From positions 1,007,284-1,071,283 of the forward strand of contig NZ_JAHLQF010000001.1 in the NCBI RefSeq assembly GCF_018918285.1: a stretch of 64,000 nt of DNA, given 5' to 3'. This DNA is from Clostridium mobile. Its GTDB lineage: Bacteria > Bacillota > Clostridia > Clostridiales > Clostridiaceae. The notes beneath the pieces are model-generated. The model had not been told where the DNA came from. It saw only the letters and a list, made by a program, of their open reading frames with translations, and ran no database searches. Made by a program: the position numbers and the translations under genes. Shown in pieces: positions 1-8,774 of the stretch; position 1 is the first letter of the stretch, and the number at the start of each line of letters is the position of its first letter.

Positions 1-418
1 TTTTAAAATCCTTATAAGACTCTTTTGCTAAAGATAAAAAAGCAGCGATAATAAGCCCTATTAATGCCGGTCTCATTCCCATAAGGGATGCCTTCATCAC
101 CTTCGATTCTTTAAACTTTATAATATAGTGGATAGCTATAGATATTAATAAAAAAGAAAAACTTACCACCCCTAAAGTGGCAAATATACTGCCCCATATT
201 CCACCTATTTTATATCCTACAAATGTAGCTGAATTTATAGCTATAGGCCCAGGCGTCATTTGAGAAATGCCTATTATATCTGTAAATTCTGTAAAAGTAA
301 TCCATCCTTTATTATTAACTATTTCCCTTTCAATTAATGGAAGCATAGCATATCCTCCACCGAAACTAAAGGCTCCTATTTTCAAAAAGGATAGAAATAA
401 CTCAAATAATAGTCTCAA
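1..418 (-). CDS. Chromate transporter (CHR family) subunit, partial
   Basis: The first ~139 codons of a CHR-domain membrane transporter; the gene runs off the left edge. The reading frame opens with TTG at 418, directly after the TAA stop of the preceding minus-strand gene, and an AAGGTGGAG ribosome site overlaps that gene's end, so the two are translationally coupled. The N-terminus carries the family signature KIGAFSFGGGYAM and later TPGPIAINSATF. Paired short CHR proteins act together as chromate or other anion transporters in Gram-positives; the substrate here is not shown by sequence. Confidence 0.85.
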   Translation of the reverse strand, partial: MRLLFELFLSFLKIGAFSFGGGYAMLPLIEREIVNNKGWITFTEFTDIIGISQMTPGPIAINSATFVGYKIGGIWGSIFATLGVVSFSFLLISIAIHYIIKFKESKVMKASLMGMRPALIGLIIAAFLSLAKESYKDFK

Positions 419-955
419 TTACTCCACCTTCTTTCTATAGTAAAGATAACCATATATTCCTGATATAACAATTACTAAAACTGGATGTATATTTAAAATT
501 GCTATTGCTATTACTGTTACTATTACTATGATAAAATTCATATAATTTCTATTGATGGAATTAGATAAACTTACCACTGCAATTAAAACTAACATAGGTA
601 CCGCTGCACTTATTCCTTTAAAAACTAAATCTACATAATAATTATTTCTAAATTGCATAAAAAAAGCAGCTATAAAATATATAATTGTAAATGAAGGTAA
701 TACTGTTCCTAAAAGAGCCATAATGGCCCCTACAACTCCTCCAATTCTATATCCAATAAATATTGAAGCATTGACAGCCAACGCTCCTGGAAAGGATTGG
801 GCTATTACTAATATATCTAAAAAATCATCTTTTTCTATCCATTTTTTATTATCTACCACTTCAGCTTGAATTAATGGAATCATGGCGTATCCTCCACCAA
901 ACGTAAAAGCTCCTATCTTAAAAAAGCTCCAAAACATACTCAAAACTTTATTCAA
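419..955 (-). CDS. Chromate transporter (short CHR family protein)
   Basis: A 178-residue single-CHR-domain membrane protein, the usual length for the short two-subunit type. It starts at TTG 955 behind GGAGG with 7 bases of spacing. Visible signatures are KIGAFTFGGGYAM near residue 13 and SFPGALAVNASIF near residue 54, followed by four or five hydrophobic helices. It lies immediately upstream of a second CHR gene with no gap, so the pair probably forms a heteromeric transporter. Chromate efflux is the family name, but the natural substrate of such pairs is often unknown. Confidence 0.88.
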   Translation of the reverse strand: MNKVLSMFWSFFKIGAFTFGGGYAMIPLIQAEVVDNKKWIEKDDFLDILVIAQSFPGALAVNASIFIGYRIGGVVGAIMALLGTVLPSFTIIYFIAAFFMQFRNNYYVDLVFKGISAAVPMLVLIAVVSLSNSINRNYMNFIIVIVTVIAIAILNIHPVLVIVISGIYGYLYYRKKVE

Positions 956-1010
956 ATTAAGACCTCCAAATTTTCAATTCTCATTATCTATATATATTAT
1001 ACAATAAATC

Positions 1011-1073
1011 TTTACATTTAAATAATTATTTACAAGATTAACATATATGAATTATTAGCTACATATATTAACA
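1011..1073 (+). promoter_or_regulatory. Possible Pho-box-like repeats upstream of alkaline phosphatase
   Basis: TTTACA at 1011 and 1029, TTAACA at 1038 and 1068, and GCTACA at 1058 resemble the TT(A/C/T)ACA half-sites bound by PhoP in Bacillus. Two pairs have starts 9-10 bases apart, slightly tighter than the usual 11. The region is very AT-rich, so chance matches are likely. The position before a secreted phosphatase is what makes it worth noting. Confidence 0.35.
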
Positions 1074-1104
1074 ATAGATTTATATATTTCAAAGGGGGAT
1101 ATAC

Positions 1105-2760
1105 ATGAGGAAAAAGAATTTTAAAAGACTTAATCTATTATTAGCCTTAATCATTTCTTTTAGTATAGTGTTATCACCTGCATTAAATTCAAATGTACAA
1201 GCTAAAGGAAAGAAAGAGGTTAAAAACGTGATTCTATTAATTCCCGACGGCACAGGCATAACCCACACAACCTTAGCTAGATGGTATAAGGGCGGTTCTC
1301 CTCTAGCTATGGATGAAATTGCTTCTGGACTTATCAGAACCTACTCTTCTGACGCAGTGATTGCAGATTCAGCGCCTGCTGGTACTGCTATGGCTACAGG
1401 ATTTAAATCCCATACTGGATTTATTGGAGTGCTTCCTGATGTAGCAAATATGCCATTAGTAGATGCAATTCCTAAGGGTGAAGAAAGACGTCCCGTTGCA
1501 ACAGTTCTTGAAACAGCTAAATTAAAGGGAAAAGCTACTGGACTTGTAGCTACTAGTGAATTCCCACATGCAACACCAGCTTCTTTTGCTTCTCATTATC
1601 CAAAGAGATCTGATTATAATACTTTAAGCGAACAAATGGTTTACAATAATGTAGATGTAGTTTTAGCTGGAGGATATAGTGAATTGACTCCTGCAAAGAG
1701 AAAAGATAAGGAAGATTTAATAAAAGTATTAAAAGAAAGAGGCTATGGAGTAGTTAGAAATAATGAAGAATTAAGCAACTTCAAAGGAAATAAAGTTTGG
1801 GGATTATTCGCTCCCTCTGCTATGCCTTATGATAAGGACAGAACAGAAAATACCCCTAGCATGGCTACTATGGCCGCAAAAGCAATAGATATACTATCCA
1901 AAGACAAAGACGGATTTTTCTTAATGGTTGAAGGAAGTAAAATAGATTGGGCATCCCATGCTAATGACCCTGTGGGCGTAATTACGGAAGTATTGGCCTT
2001 TGACAATGCGGTAAAAGTTGCTTTAGATTTTGCTAAGAAAGATAAAAATACAGTTGTTATTGTAGCTCCTGACCATAGTAATGGCGGAATGAGTATTGGA
2101 GATTCAGGTTTAGATAAAACTTATGATAATGAGCCATTATCAACTTTCTTGCCACCACTTAAAGCTGCTAAGTTAACTGGTGAAGGTTTAGAGAGTAAAA
2201 TTAATTCTGAAAAAACAAATATAAAAGAAGTTATGTCTTATTATTATGGAGTTTCTGATTTAACCGCAGAAGAAGAAGAAGCCATCAAAAATGCAGAGCC
2301 TGGAAAATTAAATTATACAGTTGGCCCTATTATAAGTAAGAGAGCTCATATTGGCTGGACTACTACTGGTCATACTGGTGAAGAGGTTGGCTTATATGTT
2401 TACCATCCTAAGGGCGATAGGCTCACTGGAGTGGTTCAAAATACAGATATAGCTAAATATATATGTGAAGTTTTAGGAACAAACTTAAGTGAAACTACAA
2501 AAACTCTATTCTTACAAGCAGATAAAGCTTTTAAAAATAAGGGAGCTTTAGTTACTGTAGACTCTATAGATAAGGAAAATTTAGTTTTGATAGTTTCAAA
2601 GGGAGAAACAGAAATTAAATTCCCTCAAAATAAAGATATAGCTATAGTTAACGGTAAAGTTGTAAAAATGCCTGGAGTTACTGTGTACAGTGGTGATAAA
2701 GAAAAAATTGATATTTCTAAATGGTATGTATCCCAAAATGCTGTAGATTTAATTAAATAG
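1105..2760 (+). CDS. Secreted alkaline phosphatase (PhoA family)
   Basis: A 551-residue exported phosphomonoesterase that would release phosphate from organic phosphates outside the membrane. A signal peptide covers about residues 1-33 (basic start, hydrophobic core, cleavage after VQA). Catalytic elements of the family are visible: metal-binding Asp in IPDGTG (D48), nucleophile Ser in ADSAPAGTA (S89), EGSKIDWASH for Glu, Asp and His metal ligands, APDHSNGG for the Asp-His pair, and GHTGEE for the last His ligand. About 80 extra residues follow the catalytic domain. AAGGGGG lies before the ATG. It is divergent from the chromate pair and ends at a strong hairpin. Phosphate-starvation control is likely but inferred. 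Confidence 0.93.
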   Translation: MRKKNFKRLNLLLALIISFSIVLSPALNSNVQAKGKKEVKNVILLIPDGTGITHTTLARWYKGGSPLAMDEIASGLIRTYSSDAVIADSAPAGTAMATGFKSHTGFIGVLPDVANMPLVDAIPKGEERRPVATVLETAKLKGKATGLVATSEFPHATPASFASHYPKRSDYNTLSEQMVYNNVDVVLAGGYSELTPAKRKDKEDLIKVLKERGYGVVRNNEELSNFKGNKVWGLFAPSAMPYDKDRTENTPSMATMAAKAIDILSKDKDGFFLMVEGSKIDWASHANDPVGVITEVLAFDNAVKVALDFAKKDKNTVVIVAPDHSNGGMSIGDSGLDKTYDNEPLSTFLPPLKAAKLTGEGLESKINSEKTNIKEVMSYYYGVSDLTAEEEEAIKNAEPGKLNYTVGPIISKRAHIGWTTTGHTGEEVGLYVYHPKGDRLTGVVQNTDIAKYICEVLGTNLSETTKTLFLQADKAFKNKGALVTVDSIDKENLVLIVSKGETEIKFPQNKDIAIVNGKVVKMPGVTVYSGDKEKIDISKWYVSQNAVDLIK

Positions 2761-2768
2761 GAAAAATA

Positions 2769-2809
2769 AAAACATGTAAAGGCTAAATTAATAGCTCTTT
2801 ACATGTTTT
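2769..2809. terminator. Bidirectional terminator between phosphatase and importer operon
   Basis: AAAACATGTAAAG (2769-2781) pairs perfectly with CTTTACATGTTTT (2797-2809). T-rich tails on both strands fit termination of the phosphatase from the left and of the ABC importer operon from the right. Confidence 0.85.
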
Positions 2810-2812
2810 CTT

Positions 2813-3592
2813 TTAAGCAACAATATCTATATTTTCTTCTTTCCAGCCCAATAATCTTTTTTCAATAAGCCCTGCAACTAAATATAATATTAGTCCTATA
2901 AGGCTAAGAATAAATATTGAACTGAGAACTAAATTAATATCATAGGTTTCATTACCTAATGTTAATAGATATCCTAAACCTGATTTGGCACCTATCATTT
3001 CACCTATAACAGCTCCAACCATAGCTTGAGTTAGTGCTACTTTTATACCAGAAAGTATCGCTTGCATAGAATATGGCAATTCGATATATATAAATCTCTG
3101 CCATTTTGAAGCATTTAGTACTTTCATTAGATTAAATACATTAGTATCTATACTTCTAATTGCCACTACCTCATTAATCATAATTGGAAATGAAACAACT
3201 AGCACCACTAAAGCAATTTTTGACTGAAGCCCTAATCCAAACCACAATATAAATAATGGAGCTAATGAAATCTTTGGTGCAGTCTGTATTATTAATACAA
3301 AAGGCATAATAAATCTTTCAATGAATTTAGATTTTGCAACTATATATCCCAATACAAGACCTATTAATATTCCAATTCCTACACCAACAAAAACTTCTTG
3401 TAAAGTAGTATTGATATGAGAGATCATATCTCCATTTACTAAATAGTCAATGGTACTTTTCATAAGATCTTCTGGTTGTGGTAATAGATAAGGTGGTATG
3501 TTAAATAGCCTAATATATAGTTTCCATATAATTATTATAATTGGAAACATTATAATGGGAAGAATTATCTTTCTTTGTTTGCTACTTAACAA
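2813..3592 (-). CDS. ABC importer permease (SsuC/TauC/ThiX type), copy 2
   Basis: A 259-residue inner-membrane permease of the BPD_transp_1 family with six predicted helices. The coupling-loop region at about residues 165-185 (LNASKWQRFIYIELPYSM) has the conserved EAA-like pattern of nitrate/taurine/pyrimidine-type importers. It is the last gene of the operon, 17 bases after the binding protein, with TTG as start behind GGAAGTG. A paralogous permease lies four genes upstream, so the importer probably uses a heterodimer of the two. The substrate is inferred from operon context to be orotate or a related pyrimidine. Confidence 0.88.
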   Translation of the reverse strand: MLSSKQRKIILPIIMFPIIIIIWKLYIRLFNIPPYLLPQPEDLMKSTIDYLVNGDMISHINTTLQEVFVGVGIGILIGLVLGYIVAKSKFIERFIMPFVLIIQTAPKISLAPLFILWFGLGLQSKIALVVLVVSFPIMINEVVAIRSIDTNVFNLMKVLNASKWQRFIYIELPYSMQAILSGIKVALTQAMVGAVIGEMIGAKSGLGYLLTLGNETYDINLVLSSIFILSLIGLILYLVAGLIEKRLLGWKEENIDIVA

Positions 3593-3609
3593 CTATATCA
3601 CTTCCTTCA

Positions 3610-4650
3610 TTATTTAGCTTCATATATTAATTCACTTGCGTCAAATGTTTTGTCTATAACTTTATATTCATTTAATACTTCAATTGATTTATTCCATTTT
3701 GCCATATCAGCAGCTCCTAAACCATTTTTCTTTGTGTTTTCACTCTGCCATAAGTATGGAACGAATACTTCATTAATAATATCAGTTGTTACAGCTTCTT
3801 TTCCTTTGAAGCTTGGAGCATATTTTTCAACTGCAAGCTTAACTGCTTCTTCAGCATTTCCATCTATTATATACTGAATTCCTTTATTTAATGCAGTTGT
3901 GAAACCTTTTACTAATTCTGGGTTTTCTTTTGTTAACTTTTCGCTAGCTATAAGAACATTACCGTGGGATGGTAAGAAATCATCTGAACGAATTTCACTT
4001 ACATCTACGCCCTGGTTCTTTAATTCTATAGTTCTTAACATTGAGAATACTATAGCATCAACTTGATCAGTAACTAAAGCATTTACAATAGCGCCAGTTC
4101 CTATAACTTCAACTTTAACATCATCTAAAGATAATCCTGCACTCTTTAGCATTATTTGTAATTGAATGTAATTTGGGCTTCCAAGGGAAGTTACTGCAAT
4201 TTTCTTGCCTTTGAAATCCGCTGGTGTTTTAATTCCTGATGATGTTTTAAATATTGCTGAACCTAAACCATTTTGATAAGTAGTGTGAACTACTTTTACT
4301 GGAATATCTTGAGTTTTAGCTGTTATAACTGAATCTGCATTTGGAAATCCAAATTCAACGTTTCCTGCTGCAACGTTTTTTACTATTTCAGCAGCTGCTG
4401 CATAGTAAAACTCTACATCAATACCTTGTTCTGCAAAATAGCCTTTCTCTTTAGCGATATAAAGAGGTGCATAATAAGGTACCGCAGCTCCATCAATTTG
4501 TATTGATACCTTTTTTAGATCTTTTTTTTCTGCAGCAGGTTGTTTTTTATCACTTCCACAACCTACAAATAATGACATTCCTAACGTTAATGTTAGTGTA
4601 GTAACTAAAACTTTTAGCCATTTCTTGTTCTTGAATAAACCAGTTTTCAT
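3610..4650 (-). CDS. ABC importer substrate-binding lipoprotein (NMT1/THI5-like)
   Basis: A 346-residue lipoprotein. After a basic, hydrophobic leader the lipobox LFVGC places the acylated Cys at residue 31, so the mature protein is tethered outside the membrane. The rest matches the NMT1/THI5 fold, with the opening pattern YAPLYIAKEKGYFAEQGIDV that is typical of nitrate, sulfonate and pyrimidine-precursor binding proteins. Known members bind thiamine pyrimidines, riboflavin or sulfonates. The neighbours are pyrimidine enzymes, so a pyrimidine ligand such as orotate or a nucleoside is the likeliest. GGAGG lies before the ATG. Confidence 0.88.
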   Translation of the reverse strand: MKTGLFKNKKWLKVLVTTLTLTLGMSLFVGCGSDKKQPAAEKKDLKKVSIQIDGAAVPYYAPLYIAKEKGYFAEQGIDVEFYYAAAAEIVKNVAAGNVEFGFPNADSVITAKTQDIPVKVVHTTYQNGLGSAIFKTSSGIKTPADFKGKKIAVTSLGSPNYIQLQIMLKSAGLSLDDVKVEVIGTGAIVNALVTDQVDAIVFSMLRTIELKNQGVDVSEIRSDDFLPSHGNVLIASEKLTKENPELVKGFTTALNKGIQYIIDGNAEEAVKLAVEKYAPSFKGKEAVTTDIINEVFVPYLWQSENTKKNGLGAADMAKWNKSIEVLNEYKVIDKTFDASELIYEAK

Positions 4651-4698
4651 AATTACTCTTTCCTCCTTTAGTAAAATAAATATTATATATTTAATATT

Positions 4699-5484
4699 TT
4701 ATTTTAAACAATTTTCATATACTTTGATAACAGCTTCTAAAGCAGTTTTGCACATTGTCTTCTGCGGTTCTTCATATTCAACAAGCCATTTATTCGTTAA
4801 CCTATTGCAATGAACAGTGCAAATGCTACCAGCCATAACTCCATATATAGAACTTAAAGTAAATATTGTTTCAGCTTCCATTTCCATGTTTAATACATTT
4901 AAGCGAATGAACTCCTCATATAGATCTTTATAATTTTTGTCTTTTTCCATAGCTAATGGGTTTCTACCTTGTCCCCTATAAAAAGAACCTACTGAAGCAC
5001 CAATTCCTAAATGATGTTTTAAGTTCTTTTCTTTGCAAGCTTCTTTTAAGCACATTACTAAATTAAAGTCTGCTACTGCTGGATACTCTGGCATGGCGTA
5101 AAACATTGAAGATCCACCTAATCTTACAGATGCTGTGTTAATAATAAAATCTCCACATTCTACTCCCTCTTTTATTGCTCCAGTACCACCTATTCTTATT
5201 AAAGCTTTTGCTCCAAGTTCAATAAGTTCTGTAACAGCAATTTCTGTTGAAGCTGCTCCAATTCCTGTAGAGCATATATTTACTGGATATCCTTTATAGG
5301 TACCTTTAGCTAATTTATACTCTCTGTTTGAAGATATGATTTGGAAATCATCTAGTAATTCACTAAAAAACTCCACTCTACCTGGATCTCCAGGCAATAA
5401 TACTACATCACATATATCCTTTTTTTCACAACGTAAATGAGGTACTTTATTATCATAAAGCGGATTATCTGCAACTATATACAA
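4699..5484 (-). CDS. Uridine-phosphorylase-like nucleoside phosphorylase
   Basis: A PNP_UDP_1 family enzyme that splits a nucleoside with phosphate into base and ribose-1-phosphate. Phosphate-site motif LLPGDPGRV, central RIGGTGAI and the ribose-binding NMEMEAETIF are all present. The YRGQGRN stretch keeps the Gln-x-Arg pair that reads the pyrimidine ring in E. coli Udp (Q166/R168), so a pyrimidine nucleoside is favoured over a purine. A GTG at 5493 overlaps the AAAGGGTG ribosome site, so I prefer TTG at 5484. It sits between permease and binding-protein genes of the importer, which suggests that an imported nucleoside (uridine, or speculatively orotidine) is cleaved here. Confidence 0.85.
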   Translation of the reverse strand: MYIVADNPLYDNKVPHLRCEKKDICDVVLLPGDPGRVEFFSELLDDFQIISSNREYKLAKGTYKGYPVNICSTGIGAASTEIAVTELIELGAKALIRIGGTGAIKEGVECGDFIINTASVRLGGSSMFYAMPEYPAVADFNLVMCLKEACKEKNLKHHLGIGASVGSFYRGQGRNPLAMEKDKNYKDLYEEFIRLNVLNMEMEAETIFTLSSIYGVMAGSICTVHCNRLTNKWLVEYEEPQKTMCKTALEAVIKVYENCLK

Positions 5485-5502
5485 ATTAATCACCCTTTCA
5501 AA

Positions 5503-6309
5503 TTATCTTACTTGTTGAGATTCATGCCAATATAAAAACTTTTTCTCCATTAAATTAATTAGTTCGTAAAATATTATTCCTACGATAATGGTAAATATTA
5601 TTCCCGCAATAAGTAACACTGTATCAAAAGTTGATGATGCGTAAATCAATACATATCCAAGTCCCATTTTTCCTGATATCCATTCTGCAACTATGGCTCC
5701 AATTACTGCTTGCACCATACCTACTTTTAGTCCAGAAAAAATCATTGGAAGAGAGGATGGTAATTCCACTTCCTTTAAAACTTGAAATTTAGACGCATTT
5801 AACACCTTCATTAAGTCTCTTACATCTTTAGAAATAGAATTTATTCCAAGCATAGTACCCTCCATTACCGGGAAAAATACCATAGACACAATTAATACTA
5901 ACTTTGAAGTTAACCCTAATCCAAACCAGATTACAAATAAAGGAACTAAAGCGATTTTAGGAGCAGTTTGTGCAAAAATCAAATATGGCATCAATGCATC
6001 CTTTAGATACTTTGATTTTTCTAATAAGTAACCGAAAAATATTCCTAATACAGTTCCTAAAATATATCCTAAGAATATTTCTCCAGTAGTTACCCAAAAG
6101 TGTGCCCAAATTTCTCCTTCAGCAATCATCTGGATTAGTTTATCAAATACTACCTTTGGCTGAGGCATCATATACTCAGGTACTCCACTTACATCTACAT
6201 ACACCTTCCATATAAGTATGAAGGCGCCTATTGATAAGGCATATTCAAATATAAACTTAAATATTTTTGATTTAAATATATTTCCTTTACTTGAATTATT
6301 ATTAATCAC
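5503..6309 (-). CDS. ABC importer permease (SsuC/TauC/ThiX type), copy 1
   Basis: A 268-residue permease with six predicted membrane segments and the conserved loop LNASKFQVLKEVELPSSLP at about residues 170-190, clearly paralogous to the permease at the operon end. The GTG start overlaps the ATPase stop by four bases (GTGA), showing direct translational coupling to the ATP-binding subunit. Together with the ATPase, the binding lipoprotein and the second permease it makes a complete importer of the nitrate/sulfonate/pyrimidine class. Confidence 0.88.
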   Translation of the reverse strand: MINNNSSKGNIFKSKIFKFIFEYALSIGAFILIWKVYVDVSGVPEYMMPQPKVVFDKLIQMIAEGEIWAHFWVTTGEIFLGYILGTVLGIFFGYLLEKSKYLKDALMPYLIFAQTAPKIALVPLFVIWFGLGLTSKLVLIVSMVFFPVMEGTMLGINSISKDVRDLMKVLNASKFQVLKEVELPSSLPMIFSGLKVGMVQAVIGAIVAEWISGKMGLGYVLIYASSTFDTVLLIAGIIFTIIVGIIFYELINLMEKKFLYWHESQQVR

Positions 6310-7061
6310 CCTAGCACCTCCCTGAGATACTTGGAATATTCATTAAATTTTTCTGTATTTCTTATTTCTGGTGTTCTTGGTCCATCTATATCTATATCAA
6401 TTATTTCTTTTATTTCACCTGGCCTTGCTGACATTACAATTACTCTATTTGATAAGAACACAGCTTCATCAATACTGTGAGTTACAAATAAAATAGTTTT
6501 CTTGGTCTTTTCCCATATCTTTAAAAGTTGAATATTTAATATATCCCTAGTCATAGCATCTAATGCACCAAAAGGTTCATCCATAAGCAATAACTGCGGA
6601 TCATAAGATAAGGATCTTACGATAGAAACTCTTTGTCTCATTCCTCCTGATAATTCTCTTGGAAGTGAATTTTTAAAATCGGTCAGTCCAGCTACTTCTA
6701 ATAATTCATCAAGGTATTTAAGACTTTCATCATTTACCATATTTTTAATTTTCAATGGAAACATAGCATTTTCTAACACTGTCTTCCATGGTAATAATAC
6801 TGAATCCTGAAATACAAATCCTATGTGATCATCTCCCTTTAGACTCTCACTGAATTCAATAGTACCACCAGTATATTTTTCAAGATTACTAATAATCTTT
6901 AATAAGGTTGATTTACCACAGCCCGATGGACCGATTATAGATACAAATTCTCCATCTTTTATATCCAGATTTATATCTTTTAGAGCTATTGTTTCTTTTC
7001 CAAATACGTTTTTATAAGTTTTTTCAAGATTTCTTATTGTTAGACAGTTTTTATTCTTCAA
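6306..7061 (-). CDS. ABC importer ATP-binding subunit (SsuB/TauB/ThiZ type)
   Basis: A 251-residue cytoplasmic ATPase that powers the importer. Walker A GPSGCGKST, signature LSGGMRQRVSI, Walker B LLLMDEPFGALD and switch His in FVTHSIDEA are intact. A GTG at 7070 lies inside the AGGAGGTGG ribosome site, so TTG at 7061, eight bases downstream of GGAGG, is the better start. It follows the PyrD gene by 15 bases and overlaps the next permease by four, placing uptake and catabolism in one transcript. Confidence 0.92.
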   Translation of the reverse strand: MKNKNCLTIRNLEKTYKNVFGKETIALKDINLDIKDGEFVSIIGPSGCGKSTLLKIISNLEKYTGGTIEFSESLKGDDHIGFVFQDSVLLPWKTVLENAMFPLKIKNMVNDESLKYLDELLEVAGLTDFKNSLPRELSGGMRQRVSIVRSLSYDPQLLLMDEPFGALDAMTRDILNIQLLKIWEKTKKTILFVTHSIDEAVFLSNRVIVMSARPGEIKEIIDIDIDGPRTPEIRNTEKFNEYSKYLREVLG

Positions 7062-7076
7062 ATTGTCCACCTCCTA

Positions 7077-7988
7077 CTATATTTCGACACTTCCAATTAA
7101 TTCTTTAATACTAAAATAATTATTTTCTATCATATATTTCTCTATACCCTCAACTATATCAATCATACAGTTTGGATTTACAAAATTATATGTTCCTACT
7201 TGTATAGCTGTAGCACCAGCTAAAATGTACTCTATAGCATCTTCCCAATTGGAAATCCCTCCTACACCTATTATTGGTATACCAACCTTTTGAGCAACTT
7301 GCCATACCATTCTCAGTGAAATCGGTTTTATGGCTGGTCCTGATAACCCTCCAATTATATTTCCTAACCTTGGTTTTCTACTTTTAACGTCTATGGCCAT
7401 ACCTAAATGAGTATTAGCAACACATAAGCAATCCGCTCCCCCTTCTTCTGCAGCTAAAGCAATACTTACTATATCTGCAACATTAGGAGTCAATTTAGGT
7501 ATAATCACCTTATTAGTTACATTTTTTACTTCCTTTACTATTTTGTAAGTAAATTCTTCACTCATTCCAAAGGCTTTTCCACCTTCTTTTAAATTGGGAC
7601 ATGATATATTTAGCTCAATCATGTTAATGGATTTCTCTTTATTTAATATTTCTACCATTTCTAAGAATTCATCAACACTATAAGCTGAAATACTTACAAT
7701 AATTGGTGTATCATATTGTTCATAGTATTTCAAGTCATTTTTGATAAAATACTCTAAGCCTTCACTTTGTATTCCTATAGAATTTAATACACCTCCAGTA
7801 GTTTCTGCTATCCTCGGTGTATTATTACCTTCTCTAGGGGTTAATGTAACACTTTTAGGAACTATGGCTCCAATTTTTCTTATATCTATTAGATCACAGT
7901 TTCCACTTCCGAAAGTTCCTGAAGCTGGCATTACCGGATTTTTAAGAGTTACTCCACCTAACTGAACTTGAAGATTTGGTTTAATCAT
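7077..7988 (-). CDS. pyrD: Dihydroorotate dehydrogenase, class 1B catalytic subunit
   Basis: A 303-residue FMN TIM-barrel enzyme that interconverts dihydroorotate and orotate. I start it at ATG 7988, behind GGAGGTG and overlapping the PyrK gene by eight bases; a longer frame from 8048 has no ribosome site and is longer than the family. Visible are the N-terminal KNPVMPASGTFG, the catalytic-Cys motif ELNISCPN, and phosphate-binding GVGGISNWEDA followed by AGATAIQVGT. With PyrK next door this is the NAD-linked PyrDB/PyrK enzyme. Operon context (importer, carbamoylase, IclR; no pyrB, pyrE or pyrF) suggests that it runs in the reductive, catabolic direction on orotate. Confidence 0.93.
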   Translation of the reverse strand: MIKPNLQVQLGGVTLKNPVMPASGTFGSGNCDLIDIRKIGAIVPKSVTLTPREGNNTPRIAETTGGVLNSIGIQSEGLEYFIKNDLKYYEQYDTPIIVSISAYSVDEFLEMVEILNKEKSINMIELNISCPNLKEGGKAFGMSEEFTYKIVKEVKNVTNKVIIPKLTPNVADIVSIALAAEEGGADCLCVANTHLGMAIDVKSRKPRLGNIIGGLSGPAIKPISLRMVWQVAQKVGIPIIGVGGISNWEDAIEYILAGATAIQVGTYNFVNPNCMIDIVEGIEKYMIENNYFSIKELIGSVEI

Positions 7989-8757
7989 TAAAACACACCT
8001 CCTCAATAGGAAATACAGGTCCATGCTTACAAACAGTTTTATATCCATTAACTGTTTTGCATACGCAAGCTAAACATACTCCAATACCACAGGCCATCTT
8101 TTCTTCTAAAGATATAAAACTAGGTATTTTATAATTATTATTAATATCTTTTACAAATTTTCCTATTCTATTTGATCCACAGGTGAATATCTGGTCAATT
8201 TTTTCTTCCTTTATGTGTTTTTCTAAAATGTCCCTTACATTATCTAAAGAGCTGTTTCCATCTTCATCATTTAAGGAATATACTATGCATCCTAAGCTAT
8301 TTAAAAAGTTATCACCTAAAATAGATGTTTTATCCTTTCCACTAAGTATGGCAATCACTTTCATATTTTGTTTTACTGCTTTTTCTGCAATTGAAATTAT
8401 GGATGCTGAACCTACGCCTCTTCCTATGACAACTATTGATTTTGCTTTGTCATTTAATTTATATCCATTTCCTGTTGGTCCAAGTATATCAATTTTATCT
8501 CCACTCTTAAAGTGAGTCATGATTTCTGTTCCTTTTCCTTTTACAATGTAGACAATCTCCAATTCTTCATTTTCTTTATCAAATCGATAAACACTAAAAG
8601 GTCTTCTCAAAAATGGATCTTCATTTACACCGCATCGTATATGAACTATTTGCCCTTCTTTTACTTCCTCGGCTAATGATTTACATTTAATTATTAAATG
8701 ATGATATTTATTATTAACGCAATGATTTGATATAACTATTCCTTTGTTTGTTTTCAT
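7981..8757 (-). CDS. pyrK: Dihydroorotate dehydrogenase electron-transfer subunit
   Basis: A 258-residue FAD and [2Fe-2S] protein that passes electrons between NAD(H) and the PyrD FMN. RRPFSVYRF near residue 52 is the FAD-binding motif, GPTGNGYKL and VVIGRGVGSAS form the NAD-binding part, and the C-terminal CGIGVCLACVC followed by VCKHGPVF gives the four cluster cysteines in the PyrK spacing. The stop overlaps the PyrD start, the normal arrangement for these partners. In orotate-fermenting clostridia the same enzyme type uses NADH to reduce orotate. Confidence 0.93.
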   Translation of the reverse strand: MKTNKGIVISNHCVNNKYHHLIIKCKSLAEEVKEGQIVHIRCGVNEDPFLRRPFSVYRFDKENEELEIVYIVKGKGTEIMTHFKSGDKIDILGPTGNGYKLNDKAKSIVVIGRGVGSASIISIAEKAVKQNMKVIAILSGKDKTSILGDNFLNSLGCIVYSLNDEDGNSSLDNVRDILEKHIKEEKIDQIFTCGSNRIGKFVKDINNNYKIPSFISLEEKMACGIGVCLACVCKTVNGYKTVCKHGPVFPIEEVCFND

Positions 8758-8774
8758 GTAAATCTCTTCAACTC

